From UBA3871 sp041797745 (GTDB taxonomy: Bacteria; Bacillota; Clostridia; Peptostreptococcales; Anaerovoracaceae): a stretch of DNA of 5,841 nt. Both the position numbers and the translations under genes were made by a program. This document shows, piece after piece, positions 1 through 5,841 of this stretch. The DNA lies in the NCBI GenBank assembly GCA_041797745.1, contig JBHBZU010000010.1, positions 1 through 5,841 of the forward strand. Reading direction: 5' to 3'. Each line of letters begins with the position of its first letter. The stretch's first letter is position 1. A model generated the notes under the pieces. That model made no database searches and was not told the DNA's origin. It worked only from the letters and a program-made list of their open reading frames with translations.

Positions 1-1835
1 TTAATGTCCGCCCCCACTTTCACCTCTATCTTTGCGGTCTTACCTCCAAACTCGATGTATATATACCCGTTTTTAGCAGCTCCGCTGGTAGCTGTAAATA
101 CTCCCTCATTGGTAACTGTACCGATTGCCGAATCACATGACCACTTAAAAATGCTGTCGTTAGTACTTACAGGAACATTTACGGAAGAAGTTCCATAGGC
201 AGCACTGACTGAAAGGTCTTTAACAGCTCCGGCTGCAAGCGACAGTTTAGTTACGGATGGTTTTATTATTATGTCATCAACAACTGTAACAAAGGTGCTA
301 CCATTAATTCCGTTGCTTGAGGCCTTTATTTCAATCTTGCCGGTTTTTTCTCCGGCTGTATAGTAATTACCGCTGATAGTACCGCTACCCTCGGAAACTG
401 AATAAGTTACCTCCCCCGGTAATTTAGCCTGTTCATAAAGTTCATTTGAAGCTGCCGCAGACAATGATACGGAAGCCCCCGGCATTACCAGCTGCATGGA
501 TTTACCTATGTGAAGATGAGCGGCTGATGATGAACTTTGATTTTTATATACAAGCAAAATGGCATTTGAAATCTTTCTTTCCGAATTACCGCTTGGAGTG
601 CTTATCCTACCGGCCTTGTTCTCAAAACCCGCCTTTCTGACATATATAACCGAAGAGCCGCCACCGTCTAAGTTTACAGCATCTTTACAGCCTAAATCTC
701 TCATGAAGCTCGAAAGTTCAGGAAGTGTTATGCCTTTAGACATATATGTTCTGCCGTCAACTTCTGTAAGTACCAAAGTACCGTCTTCCTTAACTCCGAT
801 AGCTGTTCTTGGATTGATATTGTTACCGCTGGTAGAATTGCTGCCATTTTCCACTATTGAATAATAAAAACCTATTGCGTCGGAAACCTGATTAAGCTGA
901 CCCTCTCCTGTTTCCTCTACGGAAATTGTAATTTCCGTACCCGGCTTTAAACAGCATACTCTGTCATAGGTGGCTGAACCTAAAACAGTGGAAAGCACCA
1001 TTGTATTACTTGTAATTGGAGTGTTTTCAGTGTTTTTGTTTACTGATTCAACTGTGCCCTTAATAGTCTTGTTAACTCCCAACTGAATATCATCTACCCT
1101 GATGACCGCTTCCGCGTTGCTTCCCTTGGTCATAGTGGAGCTTCCGTAATGCCTGTTGTAAAGATGTAGTGCATTTGCTCCGCCATGGGGCACATTAAAA
1201 AATCCGATGGGTAAATCCACTTCCTTGGTATAGGTTTCATAGGTCGTTTCAGTTTCTTCTTTCGGATATTCATAGGGAACTCCATTTACATCAACGCCTG
1301 AACCTGTTGTGACAACTTTTGTTTCCACCGGCCACTGATATTCAATGGTACCGTGGGCGCTATATGTAAGGTCAACTTTACGAATGGAAGCTTTGCCCTC
1401 TTTGTCAAAAGCCCAGACTCTGTCAGGTCCGTAACCGCTGGTGATGATATTGCCCTCTCTTATAACCGTTCCTTTCGGAGTACCTGTAGATGTGTCATAT
1501 ATATCCCCATTTATAGCTGCTACTACATGGTATCCTTGGTTTTCATAATAGTTTACCAGTGAGCCTACGGTCTGCGTACTGTGAACTTCGCCTGTAACTA
1601 TGATAGGTGTCAGCTTCGTATTTACCACATCAGCCTCCACAACGTATGCACGTTCAATACCATGTGTAGAATGTTCTGTTACATAAGACGTGTAGGTTGT
1701 TCCGTCAAAAATGTCCCAGCTTGCCTCATGATAAATATTGCCAAGTCCCGGCGCATAAGAAAAGCCGCTCAGGCAGGCTCCAAGCATAACTATCGCCACT
1801 ATACAAGCTAAAACTCTGTGATGTCTTTTAATCAT
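1..1835 (-). CDS. Secreted phosphodiester glycosidase (NAGPA-domain) protein with Ig-like domains, C-terminus cut by window edge
   Basis: I translated 611 complete codons from the ATG at 1835; the frame stays open to position 1, so the C-terminus is missing. Residues 1-28 look like a signal peptide: basic MIKRHHR, a hydrophobic core, and a likely cut after SYA. An LGAC at 18-21 resembles a weak lipobox, so a lipoprotein is a less likely alternative. The NAGPA (phosphodiester glycosidase, PF09992-like) domain spans about residues 105-430. Its marks are AAINGD (N109, G110, D111), FNVPHGGANALHLYN from 213, NPRTAIG (341-347), VDGR, and the signature NLDGGGSS (388-395). Family members remove GlcNAc from phosphodiesters or are linked to exopolysaccharide turnover; the substrate here is unknown. 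A Ser-rich linker near 432-439 leads to two Ig-like (Big2-like) beta domains, about 440-517 and 525-611+, probably for wall or glycan binding. A Thr/Glu/Tyr-rich loop (193-205) lies inside the enzyme domain. It is the last gene of the minus-strand cluster seen here. Confidence 0.9.
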   Translation of the reverse strand, partial: MIKRHHRVLACIVAIVMLGACLSGFSYAPGLGNIYHEASWDIFDGTTYTSYVTEHSTHGIERAYVVEADVVNTKLTPIIVTGEVHSTQTVGSLVNYYENQGYHVVAAINGDIYDTSTGTPKGTVIREGNIITSGYGPDRVWAFDKEGKASIRKVDLTYSAHGTIEYQWPVETKVVTTGSGVDVNGVPYEYPKEETETTYETYTKEVDLPIGFFNVPHGGANALHLYNRHYGSSTMTKGSNAEAVIRVDDIQLGVNKTIKGTVESVNKNTENTPITSNTMVLSTVLGSATYDRVCCLKPGTEITISVEETGEGQLNQVSDAIGFYYSIVENGSNSTSGNNINPRTAIGVKEDGTLVLTEVDGRTYMSKGITLPELSSFMRDLGCKDAVNLDGGGSSVIYVRKAGFENKAGRISTPSGNSERKISNAILLVYKNQSSSSAAHLHIGKSMQLVMPGASVSLSAAASNELYEQAKLPGEVTYSVSEGSGTISGNYYTAGEKTGKIEIKASSNGINGSTFVTVVDDIIIKPSVTKLSLAAGAVKDLSVSAAYGTSSVNVPVSTNDSIFKWSCDSAIGTVTNEGVFTATSGAAKNGYIYIEFGGKTAKIEVKVGADI

Positions 1836-1844
1836 TAATCTTTA

Positions 1845-1850
1845 CCCCTT
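1845..1850 (-). promoter_or_regulatory. Ribosome binding site of the NAGPA-domain gene
   Basis: On the minus strand AAGGGG lies 9 nt before the ATG at 1835. It sits directly ahead of the basic start of a signal peptide, which supports this start. Confidence 0.6.
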
Positions 1851-1854
1851 TTTT

Positions 1855-1897
1855 CTTGTTTTCTCTAATTATTACTCTTGTTTAATACTCTCTAATT
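1855..1897. repeat. Imperfect direct repeat in the MBL-NAGPA gene gap
   Basis: CTTGTTTTCTCTAATT (1855-1870) recurs at 1877-1897 as CTTGTTT, five extra bases, then CTCTCTAATT less two bases of register. The period is about 22 bp. The 64-nt gap holding it has no GC-rich hairpin and no convincing promoter, so the genes on either side are probably co-transcribed. The repeat may be chance in low-complexity sequence or a remnant of slippage. Confidence 0.35.
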
Positions 1898-1899
1898 TC

Positions 1900-2907
1900 T
1901 TAAAAGCCTCTATCAAACTCTCTTAAAATAGTATTTATTATAGGCGTAGCATTGGCAAGAAAAGCCCCCTTTGGCTGTTCGTTATTACGTTCTTCGCACC
2001 AGAAAATGTCCGTATACATTTCAAGAAGTTCATCGAAACTGTCGGCATGGTCCCTTAAATAAAGGATTAGCTCCTTTTCAAGTCTTGCACTTTCTTTGGA
2101 AAGCTCAAAATATTTTTTTGTCATATCCGCGGGAACGATTCCATAATGTGGCGAAACTATAATTTTAGCGTCATATGCCTTACATCTGTCAGCAGACTCC
2201 ATAGCGTCATGATAACTTTTTAAGATAGCCGAATGAATATATTGACGATTCAAATATACCCCGTTACTTTCGCTGGCGAATAATATATGTTCGGGCTCCA
2301 ATCCAAAGGCCAATGAACAGTCGGTATGACCTTTTGTCTCAATTACGGTAAAGTATTCTTCTTTTGGAAAGTTACCGATGTCAATAACATCTCCTTGCTT
2401 TACCACAACATCCACACGAAGAGGGTCTGTTAGAATTTCAACATTTTTCCAGCGTCCGTTGTCGTAGGAGTCTCTGGCATTTTCCCCAAGCTTCTTCATA
2501 ACCTTTCTTGCAGTTTCGCTTTCGAAAACCTTTTTAGTTTTGGCAGAAGCAAAAACCTTAATATCCGGCCATTTTTCTAAAAAGTAGGGTAAGGCGCCGA
2601 TATGGTCATAATGGGAATGGGAAACTAAAACATAATCAATTTTTTCTCTTCCCCTATTTGCCAGAGCTTCTTCTATATTTTTCATAATATGCGGATAGCA
2701 GTAAGCCATTCCCACATCCACCATGGTTGTTTTTGACTTTCCGAAAACAAGAATCAGCTCGCAATTAGCGGTTCCGTAAGTAACCCGTTGGAAACACTTG
2801 GGAAGCTGAAATCTTTCAGGATTTTCATCTTCGTTTAAATATATGTCTTTAACAGTCAAGGCTTTGGCTTTCTCTGCAATCAGAGCTAACTCTTCGTGAC
2901 TTTTCAT
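1900..2907 (-). CDS. MBL-fold metallohydrolase of unknown substrate
   Basis: This is a 335-residue metallo-beta-lactamase fold protein. The family signature HxHxDH is present as H97-S-H99-Y-D101-H102, in the strand-loop context YVLVSHSHYDHIGALPYF. Further expected metal ligands are H194 (in KGHTDCS) and H254 (in SPHYG). The position that usually carries the bridging Asp (typically GD after a hydrophobic strand) reads FASES, so E213 appears to replace it. There is no signal peptide or membrane segment, so it should be cytoplasmic. Residues 1-45 and the helical tail from about 262 lie outside the core and give no clue to substrate. The family covers thioesterases, lactonases, phosphodiesterases and others; I cannot choose between them. 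The start is backed by AGGAG (2915-2919) 7 nt upstream. It follows the acidic protein gene by 15 nt, so the two are almost certainly co-transcribed. Confidence 0.88.
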   Translation of the reverse strand: MKSHEELALIAEKAKALTVKDIYLNEDENPERFQLPKCFQRVTYGTANCELILVFGKSKTTMVDVGMAYCYPHIMKNIEEALANRGREKIDYVLVSHSHYDHIGALPYFLEKWPDIKVFASAKTKKVFESETARKVMKKLGENARDSYDNGRWKNVEILTDPLRVDVVVKQGDVIDIGNFPKEEYFTVIETKGHTDCSLAFGLEPEHILFASESNGVYLNRQYIHSAILKSYHDAMESADRCKAYDAKIIVSPHYGIVPADMTKKYFELSKESARLEKELILYLRDHADSFDELLEMYTDIFWCEERNNEQPKGAFLANATPIINTILREFDRGF

Positions 2908-2922
2908 ATCTAATCTCCTGTA

Positions 2923-3510
2923 TCAAATGAATAAATCTCCATCCATACTCTGTTCTTCAGGATTTTCAGGTTCATATTCCAAAACATTTGCCATGTCTGT
3001 AAAGGACATAACATAGTCTTTAATTTCATAGTTAAGGGCAGGTTCAAAATCATATTCTAAAGCGCCCTCTCCTCCAAATTTTTCAGCCCTTGCAGAAATA
3101 ATGGCTTCAAGAGGAGTTACTTTATTAAAGCTTCCTGCTTTGTTTTCAGGTCTGACATTCACACAGTTATCTAATACAAACCATGTTTTGAAGCGGTAAA
3201 GTTCATCACAAAACAGTGCAATATCTTCTTCATTTGTCATAGCGGAAGCCATACCTGCAAGGCTCATTCCCACGGTTTGAAGAAGTGTATAAAACTCCGT
3301 AGCCGAATCGGGAACTCCGTTCAATATCTCTGAAAAATATTCTTCCAATAACTGTGCCAGCACCTTTGTATCAATATTTTTAAGAAGTATTGCAAGAGCT
3401 TCAAATTCTATTTTCTCTTCCGCTTCTATAAGTGCAGCAATATTTTCAAAGTACTCAAATTCTTCCGGGCTTTCAATCTCCAGCATATCTAATAATTCTT
3501 TATAATTCAT
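2923..3510 (-). CDS. Acidic protein of unknown function, translationally coupled to murI
   Basis: I do not recognise this 195-residue protein. It is very acidic: I count about 42 Asp/Glu against 12 Lys/Arg. It appears mostly helical, with no signal peptide and no clear membrane segment; a mild hydrophobic stretch at 76-91 (LLQTVGMSLAGMASAM) is short and probably buried. Only two cysteines (C101, C116) are present, with no metal-binding pattern. The C-terminus (178-195) is a Glu/Pro-rich tail that may be disordered. Its ATG (3508-3510) lies inside the last codons of murI, overlapping it by 11 nt, with AAGGT (3516-3520) 5 nt upstream. This layout suggests translational coupling to murI, and it is followed after 15 nt by the MBL gene. 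Genuine coding is supported by the full-length open frame, the ribosome site and the tight packing. Any functional tie to glutamate racemase is inference from position only. Confidence 0.82.
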   Translation of the reverse strand: MNYKELLDMLEIESPEEFEYFENIAALIEAEEKIEFEALAILLKNIDTKVLAQLLEEYFSEILNGVPDSATEFYTLLQTVGMSLAGMASAMTNEEDIALFCDELYRFKTWFVLDNCVNVRPENKAGSFNKVTPLEAIISARAEKFGGEGALEYDFEPALNYEIKDYVMSFTDMANVLEYEPENPEEQSMDGDLFI

Positions 3511-4354
3511 TATCTACCTTTTTTCTTTTTATATCTCCAACCGCATCGCTAACTTCAAGATTCTTAAACTTTACCTGAACTTCACTGCTTTCAAAGATTT
3601 TATCAATCATGCGCAGAAAATTTTCAGAAAGGTCACTGGCATAAAAAGTGTTATGTCTGTCAGAGTCTTCGGCAAACATATCCCTTTCTGCAAGTACAGC
3701 TCTTATACGCTTTACGATTTCCTCACTTGGATTGATAATACGTAAATCGGGAAAAATTCTTTCAATATTGGAACGTATAAGCGGATAGTGAGTACAACCC
3801 AATATCATGGTGTCTATACGATTTTCCAAAATGAAGTCTTCCATGTAATATCTTATGGTCAAATCCATGATATCGTTGTTGATAATTCCCTCTTCTATGA
3901 GAGGCACAAAGGCAGGGCAAGCTACGGATGACACCTTAATATTTTCATCAATATTGTTAATTGCATTAGAATATGCTCCTGTAGCCACAGTTACCTTTGT
4001 AGCAATAACTCCCACCCTGTTTTCTTCAGAGCAAGCCCTTACCGCTCTTTCCGCTGCCGGTTGGATAATGCCTATAATCGGAAGCTCGGGGTACCACTTG
4101 CGTAAGTCCTCTAAACAGGTGGAGGTAATGGTATTGCAGGCAATAACCAACATCTTCACATCTTTTGAAACCAGAAAATCCGCAATCTGATTTGTAAAGG
4201 TTTTTATAGTGGAAACAGCTTTAGAACCGTAAGGAGTTCTGGCTGTATCCCCAAAATATATTACTCTTTCGTTTGGTAAGGATTTCATCATTGGTTCTAT
4301 GCAGGTTAGCCCACCTAAACCGCTGTCAAAAAATCCGATAGGTCTGTTATCCAT
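3500..4354 (-). CDS. murI: Glutamate racemase
   Basis: This cytoplasmic, cofactor-independent racemase interconverts L- and D-glutamate and supplies D-Glu for the peptidoglycan stem peptide. The 284 residues are close to the usual family length. Visible signatures are the N-terminal IGFFDSGLGGLT (D10, S11), the PYG loop (41-43), the first catalytic cysteine in ACNT (C73, N74, T75), PLIEEG (151-156), and the second catalytic cysteine with its partner histidine in GCTHYPL (C187, T188, H189). I chose the ATG at 4354 because homologues begin just before the DSG motif and AGGAAG lies upstream. The frame extends to a TTG at 4384, but that would add ten residues not expected in the family and has no ribosome site. 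The last 20 or so residues form a charged tail (IKRKKVDNEL at the end), and their codons contain the start of the next gene. It is the first gene of the minus-strand cluster, divergent from pepF. As an essential wall enzyme it is probably expressed constitutively. Confidence 0.96.
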   Translation of the reverse strand: MDNRPIGFFDSGLGGLTCIEPMMKSLPNERVIYFGDTARTPYGSKAVSTIKTFTNQIADFLVSKDVKMLVIACNTITSTCLEDLRKWYPELPIIGIIQPAAERAVRACSEENRVGVIATKVTVATGAYSNAINNIDENIKVSSVACPAFVPLIEEGIINNDIMDLTIRYYMEDFILENRIDTMILGCTHYPLIRSNIERIFPDLRIINPSEEIVKRIRAVLAERDMFAEDSDRHNTFYASDLSENFLRMIDKIFESSEVQVKFKNLEVSDAVGDIKRKKVDNEL

Positions 4355-4364
4355 TAAATAATTA

Positions 4365-4370
4365 CTTCCT
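4365..4370 (-). promoter_or_regulatory. Ribosome binding site deciding the murI start
   Basis: AGGAAG on the minus strand, preceded by AA, ends 10 nt before the ATG at 4354. It falls inside the frame extension that begins at TTG 4384, and no comparable site precedes that TTG. This favours the internal ATG. The spacing is slightly long. Confidence 0.65.
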
Positions 4371-4376
4371 TTGATT

Positions 4377-4396
4377 TTTATCAAAATTTATCAAAA
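4377..4396. repeat. Tandem 10-bp repeat in the murI leader
   Basis: TTTATCAAAA occurs twice with no gap (4377-4386 and 4387-4396). The 10-bp unit is close to one helical turn. It lies just upstream of the murI ribosome site and would be in the 5' untranslated leader if the candidate promoter is right. It could be a protein site, or simple slippage in AT-rich sequence. Confidence 0.5.
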
Positions 4397-4397
4397 A

Positions 4398-4426
4398 AAT
4401 CAGAATAGATTTTCTTTTAATCAGAA
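4398..4426. repeat. Direct repeat AATCAGAA, 21-bp spacing
   Basis: AATCAGAA occurs at 4398-4405 and again at 4419-4426, start to start 21 bp, about two helical turns, so both copies would face the same side of the DNA. The second copy is followed by ATTT and the first by TAGATTT. It lies between the candidate murI promoter and the coding start. A regulatory role is only a suggestion. Confidence 0.4.
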
Positions 4427-4442
4427 ATTTGCATACATATTT

Positions 4443-4471
4443 AATATACTACAATTCGGGGTATAAGTACA
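4443..4471 (-). promoter_or_regulatory. Candidate promoter of the murI cluster
   Basis: Read on the minus strand, a -10 box TATATT (4443-4448) is preceded by a 17-bp spacer and a poor -35 box TGTACT (4466-4471). A-tracts begin 10 bp further upstream and might compensate for the weak -35 as a distal UP-like element. Transcription would start near 4436 and leave a leader of roughly 80 nt. The match is weak, and other AT-rich hexamers nearby could serve instead. Confidence 0.35.
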
Positions 4472-4480
4472 GAAAACACA

Positions 4481-4502
4481 GTTATTTTTTTGTTATTTTT
4501 TT
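4481..4502. repeat. Tandem 11-bp repeat forming phased A-tracts
   Basis: GTTATTTTTTT occurs twice in direct succession (4481-4491, 4492-4502). On the minus strand this gives two runs of seven A spaced 11 bp apart. Such phased A-tracts are known to bend DNA and can bind the RNA polymerase alpha subunit when upstream of a promoter. They lie just upstream of the candidate murI promoter. Confidence 0.5.
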
Positions 4503-4579
4503 ACTGAAATCAGCTACTAATTCAGGATAATTTTTCAACGGCTTTTTGAACTGTTTTGTAAATTATTCTCCGTTAAATT

Positions 4580-4608
4580 TTGAATTATAATTTGGTTCAT
4601 GCTATAGT
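4580..4608 (+). promoter_or_regulatory. Sigma-A type promoter of pepF
   Basis: A -35 box TTGAAT (4580-4585), a 17-bp spacer and a -10 box TATAGT (4603-4608) are present, and the spacer ends in TGC, which gives the extended -10 motif TGnTATAGT. Transcription would start near 4615, leaving a leader of about 44 nt before the pepF ATG. This is the best promoter match in the window. Confidence 0.72.
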
Positions 4609-4610
4609 AT

Positions 4611-4623
4611 TTTTGTAACAAAA
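4611..4623. repeat. Short palindrome at the predicted pepF start site
   Basis: TTTTGT, one central A, then ACAAAA form a perfect 6-bp inverted repeat. It sits on the predicted transcription start of pepF, a place where a repressor could act. It is short and AT-rich, so chance is a fair explanation. Confidence 0.3.
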
Positions 4624-4647
4624 TTTTTAAGACATTTTAAGCTATTC

Positions 4648-4653
4648 GGGAGG
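4648..4653 (+). promoter_or_regulatory. Ribosome binding site of pepF
   Basis: GGGAGG lies 5 nt before the ATG at 4659. It is a strong Shine-Dalgarno match and fixes the start. Confidence 0.8.
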
Positions 4654-4658
4654 CAATT

Positions 4659-5841
4659 ATGAGTGAAAAGAACACACAGGTTAAAGATAGAAAAACTTTA
4701 GATATTAAATATATTTGGGACTTGGAGTCCATGTATCCTAACGAAGAATTATGGGAAAAGGATTTTAATTCAGTAGAAAAGCTTTCCGAGGATTTTACGA
4801 AATTTTCAGGTCATCTCGGCGAATCCGCAAAGGTTTTCACCGAAGCTATGCTCATTAAAGATTCTATCTATCGCAATTTGGAAAAGGTTTTTTGTTACGC
4901 CCATATGCGTAAAGACGAAAACAACAAAGAAGACAGATATCAGGCAATGATGAATCGTTGTCAGGCTCTCATTGCAACCACCGGTGCAAAGATGAGTTTT
5001 TTTGCCCCTGAAATGCTTTCCTTACCTAAAGAACGTCTTTTAGGTTATCTAAAAGAGGACAGCCGCCTGAAAATTTATGATTTTGCTATACGCTCGGCAC
5101 TTCGCGAAAAAGAACATGTACTTACCACTGCCGAAGAAAATTTGCTGGCGCAGGTTTCGGAAGTTCTTGGTGCACCTGATGACATATACTCCATGTTTAG
5201 CAACGCAGAAATGAAATTCGGTGAAACAAAGGATGAGGATGGGAAAAATGTTGAACTTACTCATGGAAACTATATTAAATTCATGGAAAGCCGAAATCGT
5301 GAAGTCAGAAAAAATGCTTTCACAAATATGTATGAACAGTATAAAAAATACATTAACACCATTGGCACCATATATAGTTATAACGTAAAGACAAACGTTA
5401 TCGGAAGCCGTATTCGCAAGTATCCCTCTGCTCTGGAAGCTTCCCTTTATGGCAACAAGATTCCAAAGTCCGTTTACACCAATTTAATAGACATAGTTAA
5501 CGACAATCTCCCTACTTTGCACAAATACATTAATTTAAAGAAAGAGCTTCTTGGGCTGGATAAACTTCATATGTACGATGTCTATGTGCCTCTTTTTGAA
5601 GTTCCAAAGACCGAAGTAACCTATGAGAATGCTAAATCAAAAATTCTTGATGTACTTCAAATTTTAGGTGAAGACTATGTAGGAACTGTTGCAAAGGGTT
5701 TAGAAGAACGCTGGGTAGATTTATATGAAACAGAGGGTAAAACCAGCGGTGCTTACAGCTTTGGTTCCTATGACAGCAAGCCTTTTATACTCATGAATTT
5801 TGCAGGCACTTTAAAGGATATTTTTACACTTATTCATGAAA
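4659..5841 (+). CDS. pepF: Oligoendopeptidase F (M3 family zinc peptidase), C-terminus cut by window edge
   Basis: PepF is a cytoplasmic zinc metallopeptidase that cuts short oligopeptides, for peptide recycling and nutrition. The 394 complete codons seen are about two thirds of the usual length of around 600. The N-terminus has the family pattern IWDLESMYPNEELWEKDF (residues 19-36). A long helical region follows, including the typical SALRE-like stretch and ALEASLYGNKIP. The segment AYSFGSYDSKPFILMNF (365-381) is the conserved strand before the active site. The window ends in FTLIHE, so H393 and E394 are the first two residues of the HExxH zinc motif, and the third ligand and the rest of the catalytic domain lie outside. 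There is no signal peptide, which agrees with a cytoplasmic enzyme. It has its own promoter and a strong ribosome site, and is divergent from murI. The open frame is uninterrupted, so I see no sign of a pseudogene. Confidence 0.95.
   Translation, partial: MSEKNTQVKDRKTLDIKYIWDLESMYPNEELWEKDFNSVEKLSEDFTKFSGHLGESAKVFTEAMLIKDSIYRNLEKVFCYAHMRKDENNKEDRYQAMMNRCQALIATTGAKMSFFAPEMLSLPKERLLGYLKEDSRLKIYDFAIRSALREKEHVLTTAEENLLAQVSEVLGAPDDIYSMFSNAEMKFGETKDEDGKNVELTHGNYIKFMESRNREVRKNAFTNMYEQYKKYINTIGTIYSYNVKTNVIGSRIRKYPSALEASLYGNKIPKSVYTNLIDIVNDNLPTLHKYINLKKELLGLDKLHMYDVYVPLFEVPKTEVTYENAKSKILDVLQILGEDYVGTVAKGLEERWVDLYETEGKTSGAYSFGSYDSKPFILMNFAGTLKDIFTLIHE

Larger units (their letters stand above)
4355..4658. 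other. Divergent intergenic region between murI and pepF
   Basis: About 300 bases of AT-rich DNA with no open frame worth calling. It separates two divergent genes and should carry both promoters. I can see a good promoter for pepF near its right end, a weaker candidate for murI in the middle, two exact tandem repeats and one spaced direct repeat. The only inverted repeats are short (5-6 bp arms) and none looks like a terminator or a known riboswitch. Confidence 0.75.

Noticed and set aside
559..864. A 101-codon plus-strand open frame
   Set aside because: It lies opposite the NAGPA domain, whose conserved motifs NPRTAIG and NLDGGGSS are read on the minus strand in this very stretch. There is no ribosome site and the product has no recognisable features.
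1836..1899. Terminator or separate promoter before the NAGPA gene
   Set aside because: No stable inverted repeat with a T-run is present, and the hexamers resembling -10 boxes lack a -35 box at proper spacing.
3855..4190. A 111-codon plus-strand open frame
   Set aside because: It is antisense to the core of murI, including the ACNT catalytic motif; it is a shadow of that gene.
4504..4550. Possible hairpins (CTGAA with TTCAG; TTCAA with TTGAA)
   Set aside because: The arms are only 5 bp with AT-rich pairing, and no transcript is expected to end between two divergent genes.
5049..5264. A 71-codon minus-strand open frame
   Set aside because: It is antisense to the helical region of pepF and has no support of its own.
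1..5841. CRISPR array, insertion sequence, tRNA/rRNA, toxin-antitoxin or defence system
   Set aside because: No spaced repeat array, transposase, structured RNA gene or characteristic defence domain was seen on either strand; the coding space is filled by five chromosomal-type genes.

Overview
The window looks like ordinary chromosome from a low-GC Gram-positive anaerobe, most likely a Clostridia member of the Lachnospiraceae type. The evidence is AT-rich spacers, purine-rich Shine-Dalgarno sites, and five genes whose families (glutamate racemase, PepF, a secreted phosphodiester glycosidase with Ig-like domains) are common there. The taxonomic call is inference from style and gene content, not from a marker gene.

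Layout. Positions 1-4354 hold four genes on the minus strand, read from right to left: glutamate racemase murI (3500-4354), a small very acidic protein of unknown function (2923-3510, overlapping murI by 11 nt), an MBL-fold metallohydrolase (1900-2907, 15 nt further on) and a secreted NAGPA-type phosphodiester glycosidase with Ig-like domains (1-1835, 64 nt further on, running off the left edge). The first three are packed like an operon. The fourth is probably co-transcribed, because I see no terminator in the gap before it. Positions 4355-4658 are an AT-rich divergent promoter region. It holds a good sigma-A type promoter for the right-hand gene, a weaker candidate for murI, and several short exact repeats. 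Positions 4659-5841 hold pepF (oligoendopeptidase F) on the plus strand, cut by the right edge just inside its zinc motif.

How the genes fit together. MurI makes D-glutamate for peptidoglycan in the cytoplasm. The NAGPA protein is exported and may act on amino-sugar phosphodiesters or other exopolysaccharide or wall material, so the minus-strand cluster has a loose cell-envelope theme. The roles of the acidic protein and the MBL hydrolase are unknown. PepF is a cytoplasmic peptidase with its own promoter.

I found no mobile element, CRISPR array, RNA gene or defence system. Nothing here amounts to a clear undescribed system. The points most worth a second look are the acidic protein coupled to murI, the Asp-to-Glu change at the expected metal site of the MBL enzyme, and the helically spaced repeats in the murI upstream region.
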